Assembly (NCBI GenBank): GCA_013822275.1
Contig: PNKC01000001.1
Span: 1 to 64,000, forward strand
Source of the DNA: Anaerolinea sp.
GTDB taxonomy: Bacteria > Chloroflexota > Dehalococcoidia > Tepidiformales > Tepidiformaceae
Reading direction: 5' to 3'
DNA length: 64,000 bases
In this document: one piece after another, positions 1 through 7,315 of the stretch
Layout: every line of letters begins with the position of its first letter
Position numbering within the stretch: the stretch's first letter is position 1
Position numbers and translations under genes: made by a program
The notes under the pieces: generated by a model
Databases searched by the model: none
What the model was told of the DNA's origin: nothing
Seen by the model: the letters and a program-made list of their open reading frames with translations, nothing else

Positions 1-252
1 GCAACCGTGTTCTCGGTGGGCGCGTTCCTGCCAATCCTGGCGTTGAACTACGCGGGGGCGATTGCACGGGAGATGGCGATTTCCAATCCCGTGGAAAAGG
101 CCGTCGTCGTCCTTTACGTGGCCGTGGCCGCCGTGGCGATTGTCTTGCAGCGCTCGGACGTTAACCGGGAGCGGGTGGGAGCGGGCCGCCCGGACTCGCG
201 GACGAGGCGAGGCGCGCGAGGGCGGGCGCAGAACCCCATGCGGGGGACGTAG
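1..252 (+). CDS. Membrane protein, C-terminal fragment
   Basis: The reading frame is open from base 1, so this is the end of a gene that begins before the window. It shows two hydrophobic stretches, about residues 3-22 and 31-49, that look like the last two transmembrane helices of an integral membrane protein. They are followed by a roughly 30-residue Arg/Gly-rich cytoplasmic-type tail. No family motif is visible and I do not recognise the protein; a transporter is possible but unproven. Confidence 0.45.
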   Translation, partial: ATVFSVGAFLPILALNYAGAIAREMAISNPVEKAVVVLYVAVAAVAIVLQRSDVNRERVGAGRPDSRTRRGARGRAQNPMRGT

Positions 253-287
253 CAGGCGCGCTGCTGAGATGCCTGCACTCCGGCGCG

Positions 288-293
288 TATACT
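288..293 (+). promoter_or_regulatory. -10 element of a leaderless promoter (DinB-like gene)
   Basis: TATACT ends 6 nt before the ATG at 300, and no Shine-Dalgarno precedes that ATG. This places the transcript start at or next to the start codon. The same TANACT-N6-start arrangement recurs at several other genes in the window. Confidence 0.55.
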
Positions 294-299
294 CGGCGC

Positions 300-785
300 A
301 TGAGCAAGGAGTTGGCGGACGCGTTCTTCACCGTGGTCGACGAGTCGATCGGATGGATCCTCGAATGCACCGAGGGGCTGGATACGGCGCGGTTGAACTG
401 GAGGCCGGTGGAGGACGGCAACAGCCTCCACGCCATCGCCAACCACACCATGGCCAACGCCGAGCGGAACATCCTCTCCAGCTACCTGGGCAAGCCCTAT
501 GCATACGATCGTGCGGCGGAGTTCGCGGCCGAGGCGAAGGACGGGGACACGCCGCTCGGCCGACGTTGGGCGGAGTTGCGCGCGCGGATAGTTGCCGGGA
601 TGGCCGCGGCTGGGCCGGAAGCGTTCGACCGCGATTGCGACCACGTCCGCATGGTCCGCGTGAAAGGCTGGGAGGTGCTCGTGCAGGTGAGCCGCCACGC
701 TGCTGAGCATGTGGGCGAAGCGCGCCTCACCCGCCAACTGATTGAAGCCGCCAGTTCACAACGACGCGCCCCGGAGGTGCCCTGA
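300..785 (+). CDS. DinB/YfiT-like metal-binding protein
   Basis: This 161-aa protein has the four-helix-bundle pattern of the DinB superfamily. It carries an early Asp/Glu-rich helix, a His pair in HAIANHTMANAERN (about residues 42-55), and a C-terminal HAAEHVGEAR helix (about 135-144) whose histidines would complete the metal site. Family members are damage-induced proteins or thiol-dependent transferases, usually cytoplasmic. The specific substrate cannot be read from sequence. The ATG is 6 nt downstream of TATACT with no Shine-Dalgarno, so the mRNA is probably leaderless. The stop overlaps the start of the following aminotransferase by 1 nt, which suggests co-transcription. Confidence 0.8.
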   Translation: MSKELADAFFTVVDESIGWILECTEGLDTARLNWRPVEDGNSLHAIANHTMANAERNILSSYLGKPYAYDRAAEFAAEAKDGDTPLGRRWAELRARIVAGMAAAGPEAFDRDCDHVRMVRVKGWEVLVQVSRHAAEHVGEARLTRQLIEAASSQRRAPEVP

Positions 786-2179
786 TGACCAGCCTGCCAG
801 CGAGCCCAGCATTCGAGGACGAAATCGCAAGCTACCTGGAGCGGGGCCTTGAGCACCTCTGGGTGCATACCCAGCAGGCGACGGATCTCGCCCAGGAGGA
901 CGGGCTCAAGGTGTTCACGCGCGGCGAGGGCATCTACCTCTGGGACATGAAGGGCCGCCAGTTCATCGACGCGATGTCCGGCCTCTGGGTGGTGAATGCC
1001 GGGCACGGGCGGGCCGAGCTGGCTGAAACGGCCGCGAAGCAGATGCGCGAGATGGCCTACGTCAACACGTTCGCCTACACCAGCCGCCCGGCGATCGACC
1101 TGGCGACGAAGCTCGCCTCGCTCCTGCCGCCGTCGATCAATAAGCTCTTTTTCGTGAACTCCGGTTCGGAAGCGGTGGAGACGGCCATCCGCATGGCCAA
1201 GCACTACCAGTACAACATCGGCGAGAAGAAGCGCTACAAGGTGCTCGCCCGGCGCGGCTCCTACCACGGCACGACCGCCGGGGCGCTCTCGGTGAACGGC
1301 TCGGCCATGCTGAACCGCGCGCCCTGGGAGCCGCTCCTACCGGGCGTGGTTTTCGTGGAGAACGTGAACTGCTACCGCTGCCCGTTCGAAAAGACGTTTC
1401 CGGCCTGCGACACGTTCTGCGCGCGGACCATCGAGCGCACGATCCAGGCGGAGCGCCCGGAGACGATCGCGGCCTTCATCGCGGAGCCGATCTCCGCCGC
1501 GAACGCGGTCGCGATGCCGCCGCCGGACTACTGGCCGGCGATCCGCCGCCTCTGCGACAAGTACGGCATCCTGCTCATCGCTGACGAGGTGATCAACGGC
1601 TTCGGCCGCACGGGCAAGTGGTTCGCCAGCGAACTCTATGACTTCGAACCGGACCTGATGACGATGGCGAAGGGGCTCTCGTCCGGCTACCTGCCGATCG
1701 CCGCGCTCGGGATCAGCGACAAAGTCGCGAAGGAGTTCGAAGGTGACAAGAGCCGCACCTTCGGCGGCGGCATCACGTTCGGCACGCACCCCGTGGCCTG
1801 CGCGGTCGCCCTCGCCAACCTGGAGATCATCGAACGCGAGGGCTTGGTTGAGAACTCGGCCAGGAACGGCGCCTATCTCCAGTCTCGCCTGAACGGGCTG
1901 AAGGAGCGCCACCCCACGATCGGCGAGGTGCGCGGGCGGGGGCTGCTGCTTGGCGTGGAGATCGTGAAGGACCCGGCGACGAAGGAGCTCTTCCCGGAAT
2001 CGGCCGACCTCCCGGGGAAGCTCACGGCCGCGCTGATCAAGAACGGCATCCTATGCCGGGCTGGCAACGTCGTCAACTTTGCGCCACCGCTGGTGATCAG
2101 CGAAGCGCAGTGCGACGACCTCGCCGACCGCTTCGACGCGGCGCTCGCCGAGACCGAACAGCAATTTGGCATCGTCTAA
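785..2179 (+). CDS. Class III PLP-dependent aminotransferase (omega-transaminase type)
   Basis: This 464-aa cytoplasmic enzyme moves amino groups between amines or omega-amino acids and keto acids. Visible fold type I features are the SGSEAVETAIRMA phosphate/cofactor loop, YHGTT, LIADEV (Asp near residue 267, pyridine nitrogen contact) and the PLP lysine K296 in MAKGLSSGYLP. The GGITFGTHP segment contacts the PLP phosphate. Length is normal for the beta-alanine/GABA/putrescine/taurine-pyruvate transaminase group. Which amine it uses cannot be told. It overlaps the preceding DinB-like gene and is followed 21 nt later by an SDR, so the three may form a small catabolic operon. Confidence 0.88.
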   Translation: MTSLPASPAFEDEIASYLERGLEHLWVHTQQATDLAQEDGLKVFTRGEGIYLWDMKGRQFIDAMSGLWVVNAGHGRAELAETAAKQMREMAYVNTFAYTSRPAIDLATKLASLLPPSINKLFFVNSGSEAVETAIRMAKHYQYNIGEKKRYKVLARRGSYHGTTAGALSVNGSAMLNRAPWEPLLPGVVFVENVNCYRCPFEKTFPACDTFCARTIERTIQAERPETIAAFIAEPISAANAVAMPPPDYWPAIRRLCDKYGILLIADEVINGFGRTGKWFASELYDFEPDLMTMAKGLSSGYLPIAALGISDKVAKEFEGDKSRTFGGGITFGTHPVACAVALANLEIIEREGLVENSARNGAYLQSRLNGLKERHPTIGEVRGRGLLLGVEIVKDPATKELFPESADLPGKLTAALIKNGILCRAGNVVNFAPPLVISEAQCDDLADRFDAALAETEQQFGIV

Positions 2180-2200
2180 CAACGGGATGGGGGACAGGGA

Positions 2201-2941
2201 ATGAGACTGGCGGGCAAGTCGGCAATCGTCACGGGCGCGGCTTCAGGGATCGGGCGGGCGACGGCCCAGCTGTTCGCGGCGGAGGGCGCGAAAGTGCTGG
2301 CGGTGGACCTGCCGGGGACGGCGCTCGCCGAAGCACACAGCGGCATCGCCAGCATCAAACCGTTCGAAGCGGACATCGCCGACGAAATTGCTGGAGAGCG
2401 GATCGTCGCGGCCGCGGTCGATGCCTTCGGCGGGCTGGACATCCTGGTGAACAACGCCGGTACCGGCTCGAACGCGCTCGCCGAGGTGATGAGCCTCTCG
2501 GAATGGGACCGCGTCTTTTCCGTGAACATCCGCGGCACGTTCATGCTTTCAAAGGCGGCCATCCCGCACCTGCGCGCGAGCGGGGCGGGGCGCATCGTCA
2601 GCGTGGCCTCCGTGATGGCCGAGCATACGGACTACGGCCTCTCGGCGTACGCGGCATCGAAGGCGGGCGTCGCCGGGCTGACGCGCACGCTGGCGCTCGA
2701 GCTGGGCAAGTTCGGGGTAACCGCGAACTACGTCCTCCCGGGCGCCATCTACACGGGAATGACGCGCCAGAACTTCGACCAGGACCACATCCGCCAGGTC
2801 TGGGAGAAGAAGGCCGCCCTGCGCCGCCTTGGCCAGCCGCTCGACATCGCCCGCGGCATCCTCTTTCTCGCCTCGGAAGAAGGCGGATTCGTGACAGGCC
2901 ACGGGCTTGTGATCGATGGCGGGCTAACGCTGCGGACATAA
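2201..2941 (+). CDS. Short-chain dehydrogenase/reductase
   Basis: This 246-aa classical SDR is an NAD(P)-dependent alcohol/ketone oxidoreductase. It has the TGAASGIG nucleotide loop near the N-terminus, N84-N85-A86-G87, the active-site Ser region VSVASV, and the catalytic pair Y150-x3-K154. The family C-terminal signature VTGHGLVIDGG is also present. A GGGGACAGGGA purine tract just before the ATG supports this start. Its position 21 nt after the aminotransferase suggests a shared pathway in which an amine is transaminated and the resulting carbonyl is oxidised or reduced. Substrate is unknown. Confidence 0.88.
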   Translation: MRLAGKSAIVTGAASGIGRATAQLFAAEGAKVLAVDLPGTALAEAHSGIASIKPFEADIADEIAGERIVAAAVDAFGGLDILVNNAGTGSNALAEVMSLSEWDRVFSVNIRGTFMLSKAAIPHLRASGAGRIVSVASVMAEHTDYGLSAYAASKAGVAGLTRTLALELGKFGVTANYVLPGAIYTGMTRQNFDQDHIRQVWEKKAALRRLGQPLDIARGILFLASEEGGFVTGHGLVIDGGLTLRT

Positions 2942-3088
2942 GGAAATCCGTACGATCATGCTGGCGTGGGTGAACTGGCACTTGACTAGGGCAGGGAAGC
3001 TGTCGATAGTAATTGGGCAGGCGGCGATGCCTCTGCCTTTTTGCGGGGGTCTGGCCGTCAGCCCGTCGCCTGCCCCATATTTCCACTA

Positions 3089-3839
3089 ATGTACCTCCTG
3101 TACATGGATGAGTCTGGCTCCGCCGATACGGAATACTTCGTAGTTGGCGGGTTAGCCGTGCATGAGCAGGACTCGGTCTTGCTTGCGCGGGCGGCCGAGA
3201 ACCTGGCTCAGGCGTTTCCGTTGCCCGTCAGAGGGGCGGAGTTGCACGCATCACCCATTCGAAACGGTAGCCACCGATGGAGGAACGTTCCCAGGGACGC
3301 TCGACTCCAGGTTCTCGACGACGTGGCAACCCTGCTGCGGCGCCGCCCGGGCCGGAACCGGGACTCCTCCGATCCTCTTCGCCGTGGCGTTACACAAGGC
3401 GTCATTTCCGCAACATGATCCGTACGAACGGGTGTATGAGGAGTTCTTTGCGCGCTGCAATGGGCTAATCGGCCGACTGGCTTCAAATGGCGACATGCAC
3501 CGGTGCGTGGCTATCGCGGACAAGAGCAGACTCGAATCTCGACTTCAAGACCTGATGTCGGCATGGCGCACCCGCGGCGCCTCGACCGGTGCGGCGATTC
3601 GCCCGATGAGGGGTTATGCGGAGGTCCCGCTGTTTGTCGATAGCCATGCGAGCCGATGCGTTCAACTGGCGGACTTCGTCGCGTATTCGGTCTACCGCGC
3701 GTATGCCGCGGGAGATGATCGGCTGTTGGATCGCTTGATTGGCGGGTTCCACGCTGAGGACGGCGTCATCCACGGACTGGTCCATCTCGTTTCCCGTTAT
3801 CGCGAGTGCCTGTGCGCTGCGTGCAAGTCCCGCCAATAG
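3089..3839 (+). pseudogene. DUF3800 protein gene interrupted by a frameshift
   Basis: The first part reads MYLLYMDESGSADTEYFVVG from the ATG at 3089, the typical opening of DUF3800 proteins. That frame goes out of register around 3340-3365 and stops at 3418. The continuation lies one frame over (PPILFAVALHK, then VQLADFVAYSVYRAY near the C-terminus, the family's closing motif) and runs to the stop at 3839. Together the halves make a normal family length of about 250 residues. A single-base insertion in a G/C-rich run would explain it, either a true mutation or a sequencing/assembly error. DUF3800 proteins are RNase H-fold-like, often linked to mobile or defence loci; exact function is unknown. 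Confidence 0.75.
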
Positions 3840-3925
3840 GTCCTGGGGGAAGTCAACTTCGCTTTCATCCACAGTGTGTGCTGATCAGAGAACGCGGGCG
3901 GCTCCGACGCGATTCACCGCCCCGC

Positions 3926-4741
3926 TCAGGCCGTGTCGCGCTCGGGCCCTCGAAGCGTTGTGCCGCCGTCCACCACCAGGACCTGGCCGGTGATGTAGCG
4001 CGCCTGGTCCGAAAGCAGGAAGCGGACGGCGTTGCCGACATCCCAGCCCGTGCCTTCGATGCCGAGGAGCGACGCCCTGCGGCGGGCGTCGCGGGCGGGT
4101 TGGGGCATCGCTTCGCCGCCAACCATCGGTGTCAACACGGGCCCGGGCGCGACGCAGTTCACGCGGATGCCCTGCCGCCCGTGGTCGACCGCCATCGCCT
4201 TTGTCAGGCCGATTACCGCCGACTTCGAGACCGAGTAGGCGGTCAGTCCCCGCGGCATGAGGGCGGAAATCGAAGCGACATTGACGATAGCACCGCCACC
4301 GTCGGAGGCGAGCATTGCCGGGATGGCGTACTTCGAGACGAGGAACATGCTCTCCACGTTGATCTGCATCACGCGCCGCCAGGCCTCGGGCGACTCGTCC
4401 ACCACGCTCCCACGGCTGCCGATGCCGACGTTGTTGTCCAGCAGGTCGAGCCGCCCGAAGCGCTCCAGCGCGCGTTCGACCAGGGCTTCGCAGGCCACTT
4501 CATCGGTGACGTCAGCTTCGATGGCCTCCGCCATGCCACCCTCGGCGCCAATCATCTCCGCAGTGCGCTGAGCGAGTTCCAGCTCGCGGTCGACGGCAAG
4601 GACACTCGCCCCGGCGCGGGCGAGGAGGATGGCGGCGGCCCGCCCGTTGCCGATGCCATCGCCGGCGGCGCCCGCGCCGGTAACAACCGCGACCTTGCCG
4701 CGCAGGCCGAAGGGGTCGTCTGTGGCGGGTGCGTAGGGCAT
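3926..4741 (-). CDS. Short-chain dehydrogenase/reductase
   Basis: This 271-aa SDR oxidoreductase has the nucleotide loop TGAGAAGDGIGNG (about residues 21-33), slightly longer than the classical TGxxxGIG. It has DNNVG at 102-106 in place of NNAG, the Ser region NVASIS, and the catalytic Y169/K173 (YSVSK). Its C-terminus has the family VVDGG. An AGGAGG-like tract (CGGAGG) lies 4 nt before the ATG. It is transcribed away from the amidohydrolase at 4982. The intervening spacer holds heptanucleotide repeats 30 nt upstream of this start. Substrate is unknown. Confidence 0.87.
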   Translation of the reverse strand: MPYAPATDDPFGLRGKVAVVTGAGAAGDGIGNGRAAAILLARAGASVLAVDRELELAQRTAEMIGAEGGMAEAIEADVTDEVACEALVERALERFGRLDLLDNNVGIGSRGSVVDESPEAWRRVMQINVESMFLVSKYAIPAMLASDGGGAIVNVASISALMPRGLTAYSVSKSAVIGLTKAMAVDHGRQGIRVNCVAPGPVLTPMVGGEAMPQPARDARRRASLLGIEGTGWDVGNAVRFLLSDQARYITGQVLVVDGGTTLRGPERDTA

Positions 4742-4772
4742 GGGACCTCCGAGTTCGATTCACGATTGCCGA

Positions 4773-4821
4773 TTGGCTGTTGGCCGTTGGCCGTTGGCCG
4801 TTGGCCGTTGGCCGTTGGCCG
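4773..4821. repeat. Heptanucleotide tandem repeat, TTGGCCG family (7 units)
   Basis: Seven consecutive 7-bp units fill exactly 49 bp: one TTGGCTG variant and six TTGGCCG units. They lie in the divergent spacer between the SDR (start 4741) and the amidohydrolase (start 4982), next to less regular GATTGCC/GATTGGC units. Confidence 0.9.
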
Positions 4822-4845
4822 GGATGATACGCCGGGGAACGCTGC

Positions 4846-4921
4846 GCCATCAGAGCCCGGAGCGATCAATCGATTTTGGATTTTGGATTGTCGATTGGCC
4901 ATCAGAGCCCGGAGCGATCAA
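4846..4921. repeat. 24-bp direct repeat flanking GATTTTG heptamers
   Basis: Positions 4846-4869 and 4898-4921 are identical 24-bp copies 52 bp apart. Between them, 4872-4899 holds four 7-bp units (GATTTTG twice, then GATTGTC and GATTGGC). The heptamer unit belongs to the same family as the array inside the start of mutL, in inverted orientation. Confidence 0.8.
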
Positions 4922-4981
4922 GCGACGGGTTTGCAAGCGGCGTATAAACACGGGCTAGAAGCTAGAAGCCAGAGGCCCGCC

Positions 4982-5953
4982 ATGGACGAACCGATCCTCG
5001 AACCCGGACGCCGCATTTGCGACCCGCATCATCATCTTTGGGACCGCGGCGGCAACCGCTATCTGCTGGACGAATTGCTGGCCGATACCTCCAGCGGCCA
5101 CAACATTGTGAGCACCGTTTTCGTCGAGTGCCTCTCGATGTACCGCGCGGATGGTCCCGAGGAGATGAGGTGCGTTGGCGAGACGGAGTTCGTGCAGGGC
5201 GTGGCGGCGATGTCGGCCAGCGGCGGTTACGGCCCCACGCGCCACGCCGCGGGCATCGTCAGCCGCGCCAACCTCTCTCACCCAAACGCCGCAAAGGTGC
5301 TGGAGGCGCACATCGCGGCCAGCCCGAACCGCTTCCGGGGTGTGCGCGACGCAGCCGGGTGGCACCCCAGCCCGGATGTCCGCAACTCGCACACTAACCC
5401 GCCGGAGCACCTCTTCTTGCGGGAGGATTTTCGCCGCGGGTTTGCCCACCTTGCCCGCCTCGGGCTCAGCTTCGAAGCGTGGCTCTATCACCCCCAGATC
5501 CCGGAGGTGACGGCCCTCGCGCGGGCGTTCCCGGAGACGACGATCATCCTCAACCACTTCGGCGGGCCGCTCGGCATCGGGCCGTACGCGGGCCGCCAGA
5601 AGGAGGTCTTCGAGGAGTGGAAGCCAGCTCTCGATGAGCTCGCTACCTGCCCGAATGTGGTCGCCAAGCTGGGTGGCGTGAACATGCCGCTGAACGGGCT
5701 CTGGGCTTCGGACCGCGCCGCGCCGCCGGATTCGGAGGAGATCGTGGCGACCACGAAGCACTACTACGAGCACACGATCGACCGTTTCGGCCCCGGCCGC
5801 TGCATGTTCGAAAGCAACTTCCCTGTGGACAAGGCGCACGTTGGCTACGCGGAACTGTGGAACGCCTTCAAGCGGATGGCGGCGGGCTTCCGTGAAGACG
5901 AGAAGGACGCGATGTTCTACGGGACGGCGACGCGGGTCTACCGCCTGGAGTAG
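4982..5953 (+). CDS. Amidohydrolase family (amidohydrolase 2) metal-dependent hydrolase
   Basis: This 323-aa TIM-barrel hydrolase/decarboxylase-type protein belongs to the amidohydrolase 2 family. The metal-binding HxH motif is in CDPHHHLWD (about residues 13-21). A barrel His is in ILNHFGGP, and the terminal acidic residue is in FESNFPVDK. The ATG at 4982 is chosen because the domain begins there; the open frame upstream is antisense to the SDR gene and lacks domain character. Relatives act on lactones, cyclic amides or aromatic acids (ACMSD-like, 2-pyrone-4,6-dicarboxylate hydrolase-like). The actual substrate cannot be assigned. Confidence 0.82.
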   Translation: MDEPILEPGRRICDPHHHLWDRGGNRYLLDELLADTSSGHNIVSTVFVECLSMYRADGPEEMRCVGETEFVQGVAAMSASGGYGPTRHAAGIVSRANLSHPNAAKVLEAHIAASPNRFRGVRDAAGWHPSPDVRNSHTNPPEHLFLREDFRRGFAHLARLGLSFEAWLYHPQIPEVTALARAFPETTIILNHFGGPLGIGPYAGRQKEVFEEWKPALDELATCPNVVAKLGGVNMPLNGLWASDRAAPPDSEEIVATTKHYYEHTIDRFGPGRCMFESNFPVDKAHVGYAELWNAFKRMAAGFREDEKDAMFYGTATRVYRLE

Positions 5954-5992
5954 GGCTGCCCCGCAATCCGCGGATGGGCCAGCCGCATCGCG

Positions 5993-5998
5993 TACACT
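5993..5998 (+). promoter_or_regulatory. -10 element of a leaderless promoter (nucleotidyltransferase gene)
   Basis: TACACT ends 6 nt before the GTG start at 6005, with no Shine-Dalgarno between. It has the same spacing as the TATACT elements before the DinB-like, DUF433 and FmdB-like genes. Confidence 0.5.
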
Positions 5999-6004
5999 GC
6001 AAGC

Positions 6005-6643
6005 GTGCCAGCGCGCCCTCTGAGCATCGGCGAAGTCCTCCGCGACGCCCGCCTGGGCGACCTCCGCGCGCTTTTCGAAGGGCGGGAAGAGTACGACTTC
6101 TTCGGACTCACCCGGCGCCTGTTCGACCTGCTGGACGAGCGCCAGGTCGATTACGTGCTCGTGGGCGGGATGGCCATGCTCCAGTACGTTGACGGCCGCA
6201 ACACGCGCGACATCGACCTGATCCTCGCCCCCGAGAGCCTGGAGCGGTTGCCCGAGATCACCATCAGTTCACGCGAGGGTGAGTTCGTCCGCGGGGACTT
6301 CGAAGGCGTGCAGATCGACTTCCTCCTCACTTCGAACCGGCTCTTCAGGCTGGCAAGGGACGAGTACTCAGGGGTGCGTGAGTTCGCTGAGCGGCCCATC
6401 TGCTGCGCCACGCCCGAGGGGTTGGTCCTGCTGAAGCTGTTCGCGCTGCCATCGCTCTACCGGCAGGGGGACGGCGTCCGCGCCGCCATTTACGAAGCGG
6501 ACATCCGAGCGCTGCTCACGGCGGCGGACATTGACACGGACTCGATTCTCGCGACCCTATCGGCGGAAATGCTGGACACGGACGTGGCCGAACTCAGGCG
6601 GCTCGTGGACGACATTCGAGCTGGCATGAAGCGGTTCCAATAG
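6005..6643 (+). CDS. AbiEii-type nucleotidyltransferase-fold protein
   Basis: This 212-aa protein has the minimal nucleotidyltransferase signature: G54-G55 in VLVGGMAML, then D69 and D71 in TRDIDL, and a third acidic residue at D105 (VQIDFLL). That arrangement is typical of AbiEii-like toxins (type IV toxin-antitoxin) and related antibiotic nucleotidyltransferase-fold proteins, which transfer NMP to RNA or other targets. No recognisable AbiEi antitoxin gene lies next to it, so a toxin role is inference. It starts with GTG 6 nt after a TACACT box, and it ends 11 nt before the convergent MazF-like gene. Confidence 0.7.
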   Translation: MPARPLSIGEVLRDARLGDLRALFEGREEYDFFGLTRRLFDLLDERQVDYVLVGGMAMLQYVDGRNTRDIDLILAPESLERLPEITISSREGEFVRGDFEGVQIDFLLTSNRLFRLARDEYSGVREFAERPICCATPEGLVLLKLFALPSLYRQGDGVRAAIYEADIRALLTAADIDTDSILATLSAEMLDTDVAELRRLVDDIRAGMKRFQ

Positions 6644-6654
6644 TCAGGCCGCCG

Positions 6655-6981
6655 TTACCGGCCGAGTCCCAGCTGAACTCGAATCGCGCGTTCCACTCCT
6701 GCGAGTTCTTCCGCGGTGACCGCGCCAAGCCGGTTTCTCAGCCTGGTCTTACTGGCGGTCGAAATCTGGTTCGCAAGTGCTTTCTGCTGGCGTCCGCCCA
6801 CCGTAACGTAGGCCTCGGAGGCGAAAAGGCGGGCTACCTTCGTGGTCAGCGGCACGACCTGTACCCGGTTCAGCGACCGGTTGCTCGCATCATTGCTTAC
6901 GATTATGGCGGGGCGCGTTTTCTGGATCTCGCCGCCGGTGGTTTCGCCGAACTCGACCCACCACACCTCACCGCGGTTCAT
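6655..6981 (-). CDS. MazF/PemK-type mRNA interferase toxin
   Basis: This 108-aa protein starts [31 protein letters not shown], shown here only by its key parts: the RGEVWW strand and the KTRPAIIV strand with the conserved Arg-Pro, both diagnostic of the PemK/MazF fold. VVPLTTK and a later [11 protein letters not shown] segment match the remaining conserved strands. Such proteins cut mRNA at short sequences in the cytoplasm. The gene overlaps the end of the upstream antitoxin-like gene by 14 nt, the usual translationally coupled arrangement. The cleavage sequence cannot be predicted. Confidence 0.9.
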   Translation of the reverse strand: MNRGEVWWVEFGETTGGEIQKTRPAIIVSNDASNRSLNRVQVVPLTTKVARLFASEAYVTVGGRQQKALANQISTASKTRLRNRLGAVTAEELAGVERAIRVQLGLGR

Positions 6982-7198
6982 CAGCGATATCCGCGATCAG
7001 AGCCTCCGCCCATTCAAGTGCCTCCCGTTCGCCCTCTTCGTCCGCCGCCAGCTCCTCATAGTCTCGGACGAGGTCGTCATCCATGACATGGGGGCGAACC
7101 AGCGACTCGATGAACTGGCTAATATGGCCCTGGCCGACGCGGCGGTGAAGCCCGGCGTATACCTGTTCGTCAATTGTTATCGTCAGTTTGCGGTGCAT
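6968..7198 (-). CDS. MazE-like antitoxin, ribbon-helix-helix type
   Basis: This 76-aa protein begins [17 protein letters not shown], a short beta strand followed by a helix, as in ribbon-helix-helix repressors. Its C-terminal half is very acidic ([15 protein letters not shown]), as expected for a tail that wraps a MazF-type toxin. The ATG at 7198 is preferred over an upstream in-frame start because the domain begins there and the inverted repeat at 7201-7219 lies directly upstream. It neutralises the adjacent toxin and probably represses the shared promoter. The operator assignment is inference. Confidence 0.8.
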   Translation of the reverse strand: MHRKLTITIDEQVYAGLHRRVGQGHISQFIESLVRPHVMDDDLVRDYEELAADEEGEREALEWAEALIADIADEPR

Positions 7199-7200
7199 CT

Positions 7201-7219
7201 GTACGTATAGTACACGTAC
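7201..7219. promoter_or_regulatory. Inverted repeat, candidate toxin-antitoxin operator
   Basis: GTACGT (7201-7206) and ACGTAC (7214-7219) form a perfect 6-bp inverted repeat around 7 nt, starting 2 nt upstream of the antitoxin ATG. A TATACG -10-like hexamer on the minus strand lies inside it. Autoregulation by the antitoxin would fit this position. Confidence 0.5.
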
Positions 7220-7315
7220 GCCCGCGCGCCGAGAAGGCCCACGGATTTGCCACGCGCACATTCGTTCGCATCCCGCTAGAATGCGCTATCCACGGGCATG
7301 CAGGAGGGCCAGAGC

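Noticed and set aside
3806-4981. N-terminal extension of the amidohydrolase frame
   Set aside because: The extension is antisense to the SDR gene and passes through heptamer repeats. The amidohydrolase domain starts at 4982.
4742-4981. tRNA gene near the GTTCGATTC sequence
   Set aside because: No acceptor stem or D-arm can be formed around it, and the area is repeat DNA.
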